Below, in pieces: positions 34,481 through 47,000 of a stretch of 64,000 nucleotides of DNA. Location of the stretch: positions 16,120,001 to 16,184,000 of the forward strand of contig OX579635.1 of assembly GCA_951230915.1 (NCBI GenBank), in the 5' to 3' direction. The stretch's first letter is position 1; every line of letters begins with the position of its first letter. A program made the position numbers and the translations under genes. The DNA is from Antitrichia curtipendula. Lineage: Eukaryota; Streptophyta; Bryopsida; Hypnales; Leucodontaceae. Under the pieces are notes generated by a model. That model did no database searches and was not told the origin of the DNA. It was given only the letters and a program-made list of their open reading frames with translations.

Positions 34481-35431
34481 ACCATACCCTTATTTGACTA
34501 TTTATTATTTAGATTTCAGTTTCATGACCAAACTATGTGATGATTTCAGAGGTTGAAGGAACTTTGACTTTGAAAATTCTTAGTAATTATATATTTTATC
34601 CAAAAAGATTATGTATATATATATTTTTTAATTTTATTTATTTATTATTATTTTATTCTTTAAATCTTGATTTTCAATTGCTCATTCGACCTCCAAAAAA
34701 ATCCTTTGAAAAAGGTCCCCCAATTATGATGAATTGCTTATTTTGGGGTTTTTGAATGTTGTCACCTTAGAATTGAACGTTAACGATTGTTGAGATGTTT
34801 TGTCAAAATGTTTATTAGAAAATGTTACAATGACATGCCCTTTTTGTCACCCCCAAAATGCGCCATTGACCCTAACCTACCATCTTCACTCTGTATACAT
34901 CTCCAAAATCAATTAAGTACCTATGTAAAAGAAATTTTGTTCCTTCATAATTTTTGCATATAGTGTCCAAATGTCAAGTTTTTTGGTGCATTGTAACCTC
35001 CCCTCAAGTGCCAACAGGAAAAAATGAAAATTTGACTACACTAATAATATTAATTAATAATATTAACTATAAACTAATAACAACTAGGCTTAGAAGCAAA
35101 AAGTGGCGGTTTTGGGGGGTACCCACCTTATTCTGGCTTCAACATCCCCCCAAATAAAATAAAATGTCTTGAGTGGACTTGCCATTGCGTTTCCCGTGGC
35201 CCTCTCCCCCATGATTTGCACACCACCCAATGATTGATGTCCAAAAATCCCTGCAAAGGCCACGTGTCCTGAATCCCCCCTGTTCAGTCGTCTTCCTCTC
35301 CTTCAGTCTGAGTCCTCTGTCATTCTCGTGTTTGGTAAAACATCCCGTCCTGCCCTTTTGCTTCTGCTTCTGCTTCTCTTTTCGTCGTCTTCTCCCCCTC
35401 GGTTTATTCACCCGTTCAGTTCGCCACCACC
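34481..35431. other. Intergenic and 5' flank of the NDP kinase gene
   Basis: AT-rich up to about 35150, then GC-richer. CACGTG (G-box core) at about 35261-35266 and a pyrimidine-rich leader (CTTCTGCTTCTGCTTCTC near 35365) precede the NDPK start. Long frames on either strand here are not supported by any family. Confidence 0.45.
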
Positions 35432-37949
35432 ATGGTGAGGGCTCGTCTCGCTTCCGGTCTCGCCCGAGCTGCACGCGCCGCCACCAGTGCGCCTCGCCAG
35501 GCTCTCTTCTCAGGTCTGGATTGAACAAACGTCCTGTCTGTTGTATTTTCTTCCTCTCGACTCTTCTCTTGCCTTATCTTGCGTTCAAGCTTTGGAGTTT
35601 ACGAGATTCGCTCTCTGGGTTTACATTCTAGTGTGATTTCATATATTCGGAGGATTGGCGTCTAGAGTACGAATGTGTGTGCTAATGAGAGGATTTTTGA
35701 GAAATCGTGATTTGAATGTCTTAGCTTGGTATGTAGAATACTCTGAAGATAGTGATCGGTGCTATCGGGAACCTTACGTTCTGATGCAACCACATTATGT
35801 CATTCGCTTGAATTTTGTTTGCATTTATATAGTTCATTTATATAGTTTGCATTTTTGGCATTCGATTTTCTGTAGCGGCGAGATCTAGTATCTGAAGTTC
35901 GCAAGGGTGTGTATGTGCATGCATTGGATCTAGCACTAGGGTTTGTGTGGAGCAGAACGATAGTTATACTTAGGTGTCATTTTGTTCTGATTTGGATCTA
36001 ACCTAGAGAGCTTATCATTTATTAGTGCTGTTTAATCTTCGAGAAATGCCGTGGCGATGAAAGCAATCACCGGTTGAGATTACCTTTGCTGATTTGAGGA
36101 CTTTTTTAATTGGATATTTTTTGCGGGTGGTTGCAGAAGGTCGTGCAGCCTTGGCTGCCTCTGCTTGTAGAGGCAATGGAGCTGCTGCTGCGGCAATTGC
36201 TGGCCGGGCTTCCGCAGGCACCAATGGTGGCTACAGCAGGTGGTTCCCAGCTGCTGCGTTTTTGCCAGCAGCAGGTACTCGTCCTGACCATGTATTCTAG
36301 ATTTGTGAAGAACTAGATAACATTCGCGAGCCAGGAGGCTTGAGAAGGTTGTTTGGATACAATGCCAAGTCGTTTCATCTTGAGCACCCCGTATCTGTTC
36401 TTTTGGATATGAACTGAGACAGAGCAGAGGGTTACGTGTTATAACATTCTTCTGGCATCACATTGAGCAGAAGTATTTTGGGTTATAACCTTCTTCTGAC
36501 TAGTCAATGTGAAAGTGACGTGATGACTTTGAACTCAGACTTTGGCATTACGTTACTATTTACTTATTTGTAATTTGCAGTAGCATTGGGTATTTGTTGC
36601 TGTGAAAATGGTACTTATTTTAGTACTTTCTGTTGTGCAGTGTACATGGCTCAGGACCCAACAGTCGAGGCTGCTGAAGTAAGGCTCGCTCTTATGTGTT
36701 CATCAAAGTAAATCGTATTTTTAAGCCCATTTGATTGTGATTACAGCTAACTATCTATTTAGGCAATTTGGTTATGTTTCACCTTATTTACTAATACCGG
36801 TTTCTATCTTTGTTCAGCTCGAGCGTACTTTCATTGCAATCAAGCCGGACGGCGTCCAAAGAGGCCTGGTAAGACGGCCTAGCAAACTGTTGATGTGTAT
36901 GCATCGTAATAAATTCGCTGGTTATTCATTTCGCCTTCTATTTAAACTTTCGGATTTCACTTCTGACATACTTCATCCCTCCTGTTGACAGATTTCGGAG
37001 ATTGTTGGCCGCTTCGAACGCAAGGGTTACAAGTTGGTCGCCATCAAACTTATTGTCCCAACCAAGGAGTTCGCCGCCCAGCACTACGATGACTTGAGCT
37101 CGCGTCCCTTCTTCAATGGCTTGTGTGACTTCTTGAGTTCCGGCCCAGTGGTTGCCATGGTAAGTGACTTGTACTAGGAAGAATCTCTTATGGGCAAGGC
37201 TCCTTATGGTCACAGGCATACAGAGGCCTCGCAATCCCCATGATAGCCCTTATGATGCTGTTTAAGGGCTCCAAAAGAGTCTAATGTTACCGAAACCCTG
37301 TACATGTCTCTCAGTTAAGAATTGAGTTCTTGAGTAAATTCTTGAGTTCTGGTGCAGTGGTGGCCATTGCATGTGATCTTTTATTAGAAGCTTTTTCAGA
37401 AAATTAGACTGTTTGAAGGACTTCTAGACAGCATCATAACGAGACTGGTTCATGGGGAGGTGTCCATATGGTCACAGTGATCGTGTGGAGGCCTATCCAT
37501 GATGATCGTTGTTCTGGTGTCTAAAGGTCCTGGAACAGGTTAAATTTATTTAAATCCTGTTTATTTCTCAGTTGAAAGTTCCCTCCCACTCAAATATGTT
37601 TAATTTACAGCTAATTCACGAGCATCCCAATATGTCCCAGTATGTGCCCAAGTTGTCCTGTTGAGTGTTGGTTGCACGCACTGAGAGGTTCTGATGTGGT
37701 AATACTACTCATCTCCAGGTCTGGGAAGGACAAGGAGTGATCAAATACGGGCGCAAGCTGATCGGTGCCACCAGCCCACAAGCATCCGAGCCAGGAACTA
37801 TTCGTGGAGATCTGTGTGTGCAAGTGTCCAGGAACATCATCCACGGCAGTGATGGCCCGGAGACGGCTGTCAACGAAATCGGCTTGTGGTTCAAGCCCGA
37901 GGAGCTCGTCAGCTACACCAAGAACGACGAGAAGTGGCTCTACGAGTAG
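35432..37949 (+). CDS. Nucleoside diphosphate kinase, organelle-targeted (NDPK3-like)
   Basis: Six exons, 35432-35513, 36137-36274, 36641-36678, 36818-36868, 36992-37159 and 37719-37949, with GT-AG borders and phases closing to 235 codons plus TAG. The enzyme moves the gamma-phosphate between nucleoside triphosphates and diphosphates. The catalytic core starts at [17 protein letters not shown] and includes [42 protein letters not shown] and the active-site His in [11 protein letters not shown]; it ends EKWLYE. The first about 85 residues are Ala/Arg/Ser-rich with no acids at the start ([20 protein letters not shown]), a presequence for mitochondrion or plastid, then an Ala-rich hydrophobic segment, as in the NDPK3 group. 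Start context CACCACCATGG is strong. Intron 5 contains a relic duplicate of the end of exon 5. Confidence 0.95.
37130..37582 (+). repeat. Tandem duplication of exon-5 tail and intron start
   Basis: The end of exon 5 plus donor and following intron (37130 to about 37325) recurs in diverged form at about 37339-37582: 'ttcttgagttctggtgcagtggtggccattgcatgtgatctt' mirrors the exon end and donor, followed by matching 'ggtcacag', 'gaggcct', 'tgatga' and 'tttctcagttgaa' blocks. The duplicated donor is altered. Confidence 0.7.
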
Positions 37950-39030
37950 ACGTCTGCTGCAGGAGTTAATCTCAATTTTGCTAGTTTGAGGACCATGGCT
38001 TTAATTCTGCAGCAAAGAGCACTGTTTTCTTTGTATTGAGTTACGCTCTGTTTCTGGTAGTCACGGATCCAGAGACTTCTGACCTTGGGTAATGACGAAT
38101 AAATTACGTTTATTTTTAATTGTGGTTTTTGATTCTCTTGCAGGACAATAGACATTGAGTTGCATGTGTCTTGCCAGTGTATTTGTGTGAAATTACTTTG
38201 GGCCTGCTTACACCAAAAAACTTGGGCTCCAACCCATGAACACAAGTGGTACCTTGTTCAAGGGATGAGACCATTGTAAGTGGGGTACCATGCTTACATG
38301 TAAAACAAGGGATTTATAAGTAGTGGCCCAAACATTTGGTGTAAATCGAAAGAATTGAGTCATGACCCATTGTGCACTTGGGCTGAATTTCTTAAGTAGA
38401 GTTATCCATAGAAGTCTTTTTTAGATTTACCCTATAGCCATAGAACTTCTTGTAGTTAACACTGCCCTACATGTTTGTGTGTTGCTTTGTTCTACTTCTC
38501 AAATTTTGGCCGTTTTTGATGATTTTTGGCCTAATTAGGTCCAAAACAGTCTTGAAACTAGTAGTAAACAAACATAAATGGTTGATTGAAAAAAGTCTTT
38601 CCAAATTTCCTCTTGGCCTTTGGAGTTGGGTACCTCCAAGACCTTCCTAAGAAATAAGTTACTTCCCTTATGTCTAGGAAGTCACTATCTACTTGGGCCA
38701 TGTAGGATTTCAATGAGGATTTTCATCCACTGAAAAAATGACGGGCTACAACCCCCATTCTATTTGGTGTAAACCCCAAAGCTAGGTACCTTAGCTATCT
38801 TCCAAATGAACATTAAATTTTGGTGACCAGTGACCAAAAAAATTGTATAAGTTTGTTTGTGAACTCAAGAGAAATCCACTAGAAGTTGTTTTGTGATTTT
38901 CTTAACATTTAAATAATTTTTTCTATTTTTTTAAAATTGAGAATATAAAAATCTAGTAATTGTTTTGTAATTTCCTGACACTTAAATAATATTTTACAAA
39001 TTTTTAAAGTTAAGAACATAGAGTACTTTA
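37950..39030. other. 3' flank of NDPK and intergenic
   Basis: Includes the presumed 3' untranslated region (AATAAA at about 38098) and then AT-rich sequence with no gene. Confidence 0.45.
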
Positions 39031-39032
39031 TA

Positions 39033-39139
39033 TTCTCCTTTTGTCTCAAAATAAATATTTAGTTTTCCAACAAAATAAATCTTTGATTTCTTGTAGAAAA
39101 TTGTGGGAATACCACGGATTTATTTTGAGATAAAGGGAA
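39033..39139. mobile_element. 107-bp Stowaway-like MITE
   Basis: The ends are inverted repeats of about 20 bp (TTCTCCTTTTGTCTCAAAAT and the complement of TTCCCTTTATCTCAAAATAA), flanked by TA at 39031-39032 and 39140-39141. Confidence 0.65.
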
Positions 39140-39141
39140 TA

Positions 39142-40439
39142 TAACACTAAAATCACCTTAAATGGACATCCTTGAAACATAAATTATTTCAACTTTCATT
39201 GGTTGCTTCAAAAATCTATTTGCCTCTCATTGATTGCTCTTGAAAACTTGTGGTGATTTTGAGTCATAGTAATGCTCATTCAAATGCATATTTTAGATGT
39301 TGGAGAGCAAGATGTATCTCTTTTGGAAGTATGTACCTTCTAGTCTTTGTTAACATGATTTAGGGTAGGAATCTCAAGACCACTATAATATGTTGGTCCA
39401 TCCGTAGAGTATAGCAAACTTATGGTCACCCAAATGTTATATATGGTGGAAGAATTAGAGCATCTCCTTTCCAATCACTCTTAATTATATATAGAATATA
39501 TTTATTCAATAGAATAAGAACTTGAAAGCATTATTAGTTGTGGTTACTATTATTAATTTTGTGACAAGGATGAAATTTTAAGTTTGTTTGTATGCAAGGG
39601 TTAGATCACCTCCATTGTTACCTTCCAAACCAACATTTTGAGGGCTCTCTTTCATTGAGGTTTTAAAAGTTGATCCATTAGGAACCCACCAATGAGATTC
39701 AAAGTAGTAGGTGCATTGAATTTGAGCTTGGACACGGTAAGCTCTTGTGCATAAGTAAGCTTTCAATGTGCACATTTTATGCTTAAAATTTTCATAAAAC
39801 CTTTTTTTACTCTTGATCCTTGGTTGGAGATGCTCTGATATAAGGCAATGTACCCACCTCTTGTAAAGGCTAGGTTATTAAAGTATTTCATATCCTTATA
39901 CTTATTACACCCATATATTTGGTGGTTCTTGAAAAAATGGGAGATTTTTAAATTAGTTGGCCCAAAATAAAAATTTTGAGCCTTTCAAATCCCTCTTAGT
40001 ATACCTAGTTGAGAGAATTATAGGGGAGATACTCTTAGTTTTGGATTCAAGAGAATTGATCACTATCTAAAATACAGGAATCTAGATGGTTTCATATTTT
40101 TATTTTACATTAATTACATTAATAGAAGGTTTTCTATTGTTGCTACATGAAAAATGCATTGAAATAGTATAATTATCACATATAACGCATGCTAAAAACA
40201 TTGCACCATATGCACTATACAAAATAAAATTTTGTATGGTCTTGTGAAGGAACCTGACTTATGCTTCTTTGACATATTATGCATGTAGAATTTATATAAT
40301 TTCAATACATTATTCATTTAAAAAAACTTTGTATAGATCAATTGTTGTTTAAAATATGTAGAAAAAAAATCTTCTTATTTTTCCATCAAATTGAAGATGA
40401 GACTCCTAGAAAGTTTGGAGTCAAAGTTTAAATCAAGCA
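39142..40439. other. AT-rich, no gene seen
   Basis: No coding signature or clear element boundary. Confidence 0.45.
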
Positions 40440-41341
40440 TAATCCCTAAAGGACCGCGACTATGTTTTCACCAAGAACGCTCCAAAACTACTAATCTAGT
40501 ACAAGCACCAAATTTTTTTTAAATGAAACCATTTTGGGACACATGTAGTACTCTGGTTTGAGAAGATGTGGAAAAATTTTCAGAAATTCCACTGTGTAGA
40601 TTACAAGATATTAGCATTTGAAGTGACAAACTTCCTTTTTTGGCCCTACAAAAAAATGAGCAACTGCACTTCATAAGGTTACATTTGTATGAACTAATGT
40701 CCCAAATGGTGGTGCTTCTTTGGATTCATTCTTCAAGGCAAGTTGGCTACATGCTTGAAAAATTTCAAATCATTTGGAATTGTACAACATATAGGAAAAA
40801 AAATAGTAAGTAGAAAGAAGTAGAGAAAGAATAAATATACAAAATTGTCAAGAATTTAGTTATGGAATTGAAAAATGCCAATTCCAATGGTTGAAATGTT
40901 GTAATAAACATTCTACACCCTATGATTTTTTTTCCCCAAAAATATTGAAAATTGAGTAAAATAAAGGACTTCAAACTTTATTTAAAGTAGAGAATTCATA
41001 ATTGCCTATAAACAAAAAACAGCTCATTGATCAAAATAGAATGGTTCAAAGCTTTCCGTGTATATATAAGTATAGAAAATCAATTTCAAATTTTTGTTTT
41101 TGAAGAAAGTGATTATTTTTTATCTACCTGGATTGCCCATTTACAAAAAAAAATGGCATATTAGGCCATAAATTTTGACTCATATTTTCAAATGTCATGA
41201 AATTTAGTGCATATGAGAGATATTCCACACCTCCACCTTCTGTTAAAATTTCTTCCTAAAATATGCAAAAACACATGTCACACGTACATGTCCAAAATTT
41301 CTATGTTGCCAAAGAACATTTATTAGTCTTTTAGAGGTTAA
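40440..41341. mobile_element. 0.9-kb TTAACCCCTAAAGG-family element, uninterrupted
   Basis: Starts TAATCCCTAAAGGACC and ends AGTCTTTTAGAGGTTAA. It is the cleanest full copy and provides the empty sites that date the nested insertions in the 24.2-kb copy. Confidence 0.8.
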
Positions 41342-41508
41342 AGATTTTCATAGTTTGACAATTCTGCAACGAATAATATAATTATCTACATTTGGATATT
41401 TGGAGGGCCTATATTACTTGAACACTTGAGTTAGTCAATTGGCAATGAACTCTGAATTGCTCCAAAGTCCCTATTCTAAACAATGATCTAATCAAGATTT
41501 TGTCTAAC

Positions 41509-42660
41509 AAATCCCTAAGGTCTCAAGGCCATTTTTCCATCAAAATCCACTCAAAACTACCATTTTCAATGCAAACAACAAAATTTTAAACATTTATTTC
41601 TTCTAAATATCCAACACATGATCTTGTACTAGACTATGGTAGAACCACCCATTACCAACCGGCCATCAGTAACCAACCTGTAGGATGCAGCTATTTCCAA
41701 CCAAAGTTGGTGTAGATTCCAACCATAGTTTGAAATGTGATCTTTTCTCTTTTGCAAGGTTGACATTATAAAGTCATGACACATGTCCTGATTTAGTGAG
41801 CAAGAAAGCAGAAAGTAGTGAGTGGGAAAGTAATTATAGAATGGTCGAAATTGGAAGACTCTATATCCTGGGTATAGGTTGAGGCCAACTTTTGGCTTCC
41901 AAAATTCATAGTAAATTCAGTTTAAGGAAAAAAATCATGAAAACTTGGCAATGCCCATCATTTCTATCTGCTTACAGGACTGTAAATTCATATTGCCTTC
42001 TACTACTCCAAAACATATGCGAAATTGCTTAAGTGGTCGACAATGGGTGGTTCTACCATAGTATCAAAATGTGTGGAATAAATTTTAGAAATTTTGATTG
42101 TATTAATAACAAGATATAAGCATTTATAGTGAAGAAAAAGAGTATATTTGCTCCTAGCCTGATTAGATTGTAAGACTTTGAGTCCTCTTAAATAAAAAAT
42201 TTTGTACTATAGATTGTGAATTAAAATCTTTTTATGTTGAAGAATTGAATCAAGAGTTTTGAAAAAAAAAACCTCACTCTCATAAATATCATTTTTAAAA
42301 ATTGTTAAGATGAAGCACGTATGTGATAGAAGGAAAAACAAAATTCTTGATAGCCCTAAGATGGAATTGAAACACATTAATTCCAATAGTGAGATTGTTT
42401 TAGAAAGCAAACTAAACCATGTGCAACTTTGTTTTTTTGAAAAATTGTTAAAATGGATTCATAAATGGATTTAGTACATTATTTTCTCAAGAATGAATTG
42501 AAATTGCTCGCACTAAAACAAGAAGCTTCATAACTTTCACATCACTTATCCAAATGAAATGAATCAAATCTTTCCACATAGACAAAAATATAATCCACAA
42601 AAAATAATTTAGAAAATGATTATTTAAAAAAAATTCTTCCTTAAATTTTTGCTACCTACC
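41509..42660. mobile_element. Diverged family member with nested MITE
   Basis: Begins AATCCCTAAGG and follows the same order of blocks as the 33.6- and 40.4-kb copies ('ccaaaact', 'gatcttgta', 'gtgtgga', 'taacaagatataagcattt', 'aatgaatcaaa'). The right end is not clear. A MITE splits it at 41637-42058. Confidence 0.5.
41637..42058. mobile_element. 422-bp MITE with TA target duplication
   Basis: TIRs TGGTAGAACCACCCATT and its perfect complement, flanked by TA at 41635-41636 and 42059-42060. The paralogous site at 33.67 kb ('ttaactagtttgaaaagt') is unfilled, which supports insertion with TA duplication. Confidence 0.85.
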
Positions 42661-44087
42661 CTTACATGTTTTAAGCTTATGGTGGCATAACTTTTATTCC
42701 TAGGCATCAATTGAAATAAATTTTACATTCTTTAAAAGCTAATAAGTTTTCCTATCTTAAAAAAATCCCAAAAAATATTGCTAAAAATTGGGATTATAGG
42801 TACCCGCCTACACCTTCAAAAGTCCTCTAAAAAAACTCTTGGGATTTTAGGAGAAACTTCCCATTGAGTCCAAAGTTATCTTGAAATCTTCAACAAACAA
42901 CATTCTTTTACGAAGAATTTTCTAAAAAAGAAACTGGGAAAAGAGTACATTCATACAAATATATCAGCGAAAATGTGCAAAGATTCAAAAAGATTCAAGG
43001 TTTATAAAGGATTAAAACAGAAACCGCCTTGAATATCAAAGGTAGGGCGACCAGAGAGGAGAAAGGCACAAAAATGTATCCACAGCGAACATTCACCCCC
43101 AAGAATCTTCCTTTAAAGAATCTACCACGAAGTCCCTTTGATGCTCTAATCTCAACGAATAAGCTTCCACCTATTCCAAGCCAGGCTTTTTAAACCGAAG
43201 CTTCGAAGAGCGGGAGCCTCCATCGGCACGACGATTCCACGTGGAATCCCATTCGTAGAACAGTCACCTCTCCACGTACGTGAATTCCCATTCGCCCAAA
43301 CTTCACGCAATCCTCGTCACCAGCGGCACCATTCCGCACAGAACCGCCACCCGGCACCTGTGAATGGGCAGTCCGCTTGTCCTCCTGGCTCTCATTGCTT
43401 CGCCAATCTTCGTGCCCGGCCATGGACAGACACACACCAAACACCACCCACGCTCGTAAAACCGTGATTTCCGCGTCCATTGAACCCCTTCTCAAGCTCT
43501 TAGTCCGCAGTGAGTTTTGAACTACAGCGCGCTTTGCACAATTTTTGCAACTGAAATTGGTGTAATTTTACCTTCGGAGAGGCTTTGTGTTGAGGATTTC
43601 GATAGTGAGAATTGGTTTTGCGGATGTTTTGAACCAAGCTTTTGGTGGACAGAGCGTAATTCTCAGGTACTTGCAAGACGGGGTTGCTTTGAACTTTGTG
43701 AAGGTGAATTCTCGGTTTTGGTAATTCTCTGGATGTTTTTTTCCACCCATTTGGTGTTGCCGTAGCGGGAGGATTTCGTGCTCAATTTGAATATGTTTTG
43801 GTTGTGAGAAGTGTTGGTAGGTGACGTCGACAGTGCTGAGATGTGAATTGTGGCTTGGATTGGGGTTAGGTTGAGATTTGGAAGTCTTGAAGTCGAGTGG
43901 TGTATGACCTCGGAGATTTGGGTGAAGATAGGGTTTCAGGGATTGAAGTGAATTTGAATGGCTATGGTGGAAGAACTTCTTTTCTGTGTGTGGCGTTGTT
44001 GTGGTGTCGAATTTCAACTGAATTGAGGATTGGAGGTTGGATTTGGCTCCGTGCAGGTGGTTTGTTAGGAAAGCTTTGATAGCAGTC
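42661..44087. other. Intergenic; 5' region of the DUF2358 gene
   Basis: AT-rich to about 43150, then GC-richer sequence with no ATG-started gene of known family. The upper part is the likely promoter and leader of the gene starting at 44088. The long minus-strand frame across 43568-44281 is antisense to this leader and exon 1. Confidence 0.45.
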
Positions 44088-46578
44088 ATGGTGGCACATA
44101 CAGTACTTGGTGTGGCCCTTGCGGCTACGACGATGTCGGGCTCCAACTCTGTTTCTCTGGCAGGGTTTGAAAATTGTCGTGCGAGGTTTGGGAATACCAG
44201 GTCAGTCATCCACCGTTTACCCCACTTATCAGAATCGCTGAGAAAGGGTTCTAAATCTAGAAGTTTGGTACTTCGTGGCATTTTTTCACTTCACAGAGGT
44301 TATGTCCAGATTCGGTATATAGGGTTTCCCCCTCTGGCCGTGGGGACCTCGTCTGCATAATGCCATTTTAAGAAATTCCGATTCATGGATTCCATAGGCC
44401 CACAGGGGGTTCTGTAAATTATCCATCATGATCTCGAATTTGGGTCTTTATTTTCAAACACCATGGTCTAGCATGGCAAATTCTCCATGGCAAATTCTCA
44501 ATACGTTCACCGCAACGTGGATTTCACTAAGCAAGAATTCTGCAATCTTATGAGTAGTTTTGCATTATGTATGTTTCAAGAATCAATGCCTTTGAGGAGA
44601 TGGATTGTAATCTTCCTTGTGTGGTGAAATGTTATCAGGGCAACCGCGGATACAGCGGAGCGAACTAGTGGCGGCACTGTGGATCCAGGGAAATGGAGAG
44701 AAAATCAGGTGGGTGCATTTGCATTGTGGACGGTTCTAAACTTCATTATAGAGGATATGATATGCATTGGCCAGAGTCAGTGAAGAACATTGCATGTGTT
44801 GGTCAAAATATATATAAAATTGAACAAAAGAAAGTTCCCCATATAACTCACTCTGCAGTGCTGTGAAAAAGACGAAGCTCAATGGGAACCTCTAGGTCCT
44901 TTAGGGGTTAAGTTTGAGCATTATGCATTCATTTAGTATTTAGAGGGGACACTCTATTGCTTAGTTTTTACACTGCTGGCACACGTTCTGACTCCATTAT
45001 ATCAGTTGCTCACATGATGTTATGAATATTTGTGAATCAGTCTCTGTTATGCATGTCAAATTCCATGCATTTCGGCTGAATGATTAAGCTCTTCTTTTGG
45101 GTGATGTGTGAGCAGGGAGTTTCGATTGGCACACTCAGCTTGGGGCAGTGTCATGCACCTCGCCTCCAACAAACTGGTGGTACCCCTTCCGCTTTGTTGA
45201 GGGAGCAAGAGGTGGTCGTAGGGATGAAGGAGATCGAGAAGAGGTTGGAATTGTTGTTGGCAGTTCAGACTAAATTAGAGGATAGTGTTCCACCTCCTTC
45301 AAAACAGAAGCAAGAGAGCCCCGAACAAGATAACTTCCACGTGAACTGTGGCTCAGCTATCCGCAGCCTCAGAGACGAGCTTCCCGCCCTATTCTACAAA
45401 GACCTGAACTACGACATCTACAGGTATACGCTTCTTTTTAAGCTCCAATGTATTCATGGACAACCTCTGTTCTATTTCTGCTTGAAGTTAGCCAAGGATA
45501 AATGCATGATCATTTTCGGCCTATTATGGTAAGTCAGGGGCCGCATTCAGCTACTTTGAGTCGTGAGTGAATCCTTGGGTAAGCTCTGACTCTTCAGCTA
45601 TTGCAAATTTTCATGTTGACTTGTCCGTAACATCTACTCCACTTCGAGTATCCTAGATGTCAATAAGAAGACCCCGGCCCTCAGATTGCATTAGTGCATG
45701 AAAAGCAGTGGAGACCCAGCAGTAGAAGGTCCATATTGGAGATGTCTTCGAATTCCATGTTTTTAAATAATAATATTCAGCTCATATATTGGCTAATTGT
45801 GGCGCTTATGGCAGCTTGTGAGTGTTACCCCTTAATTAATTATGTCGTTTGTTGATGGTTCGACTAGAGAGGAGGGGCGGATCCAGGTCACCACTGGAGA
45901 AACTAGTACAGTGTGGCCTATTTCATGGCCTACCCGCAGCTAAAAGATCTCCCATGAGAAAGTGTATCGATGCGTTAATTAATTAATTATTTGCATCTAG
46001 ACACTGGCAATCAATTTGCTCATATATTGAGAATGTAATTTTTTTGTCGTGTCCGCAGGGAAGACATCACATTCAGTGACCCCATGAACACATTTGCGGG
46101 GATTGAGAACTACAAAACGCTGTTCTGGGCGCTGCGGTTCCACGGCCGTATCTTTTTCAAAGCCCTTTGGGTGGACATCGTGCGCGTGTACCAACCGTCT
46201 GACAAGACGATCATGGTTCGGTGGATCGTGCGTGGCATTCCACGCGTGCCTTGGGAAGCGCAAGGCCGGTTCGAGGGGACCTCGGAGTACAAGCTCGACA
46301 AGGATGGCAAAATCTACTCCCACAAAGTGGACAATGTCATCATGAACGCCCCTCCGAAGTACCAAACGCGCTCGGTCATGGACTTGGTCCGAGCTGCTGC
46401 CACGCACGGAACCCCGACTCCCACCTACTTTCAGAAAGTGGGCTTGTTTTTCTTCCTGGCCACGCCGTATTTGCATCAGTTTTCCTGGGTCCGTTTCTAC
46501 TTGGCATTGAGGAGTACCCTGGCTGTCACTGCGGCCAACCCTTGTCACCCTGTGCCGAGCGTCAGTCTGAACCCGTAA
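44088..46578 (+). CDS. DUF2358 family protein, probably chloroplast
   Basis: Four exons, 44088-44200, 44639-44708, 45116-45423 and 46059-46578, with GT-AG borders and phases closing to 336 codons plus TAA. The conserved domain (RDELPALFYKDLNYDIYR, EDITFSDPMNTFAGIENYKT, IMVRWIVRGIPRVPWE, EGTSEYKLDKDGKIYSHKVD) is the DUF2358 family, with an NTF2/SnoaL-like alpha+beta fold, found in plants and algae; its function is not established. Exon 1 encodes an Ala/Ser/Thr-rich, Arg-containing N-terminus like a plastid transit peptide. Exon 3 adds a short helical region (KEIEKRLELLLAVQTKLED). The C-terminus has an aromatic, hydrophobic stretch (GLFFFLATPYLHQF). The first ATG is chosen because the splice phase fits; an in-frame alternative lies 17 codons upstream. 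Confidence 0.88.
44893..44914. repeat. Solo end of the TTAACCCCTAAAGG family
   Basis: 'cctctaggtcctttaggggttaa' inside intron 2 of the DUF2358 gene equals the family right end. No matching left end was found nearby. Confidence 0.5.
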
Positions 46579-46924
46579 GTAGGTGAAGTTGGGAGGGTGT
46601 CCATTTTCTACCCTTGTTTTTTGGTGTACTATATATGAAGGGCAGTAGTGGGTGAAAGTCGTTAGCTTGTACATACTGAAGTGCCACCAGCCTCTAGTTC
46701 ACGCAGTTTGTAACCCCCGTAACATCATGTGATGCATGAGAGGCCATGCCTGGTGCAACGAACCCTTCTGCAGCTGTATTATGATGGTTCCTAGCAAATA
46801 GTTTACAGAGAGCTAGCTAGCTTCTTCCCACACTTTACTTTGGTTTGGCGAGATTTTTGCAAATTAAGGGAGTTGACTTCCTGGCCTGGGTGGGTGACTC
46901 CGAGAATTGAAGAAAAGCTAAGCT

Positions 46925-47000
46925 GCTGGACCAGATGGTGGTGGATTGGGTGTTTGTTCCGGCAGTTCGTTCAACAGTGCGCAAGCAAGCAGCTGAGATG
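46925..47000 (+). repeat. Repeat of about 75 bp shared with 53413-53490
   Basis: 'ctggaccagatggtggtggattgg' followed by 'tgttccggcagttcgttca' and 'cagtgcgcaagcaagcagctgagat' is nearly identical to 53413-53490. Both copies lie a few hundred bases downstream of a gene's stop codon. Confidence 0.75.

Noticed and set aside
35139..35631. 129-133 codon frames on both strands upstream of and over NDPK exon 1
   Set aside because: They cross the leader and exon 1 of NDPK in the wrong frame or strand and have no family signature.
43568..44281. 237-codon minus-strand frame
   Set aside because: It lies antisense to the leader and exon 1 of the DUF2358 gene, has transit-peptide-shadow composition and matches no family.
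45997..46674. 225-codon minus frame
   Set aside because: Shadow of the last DUF2358 exon; the plus strand has the conserved domain and clean splice phase.
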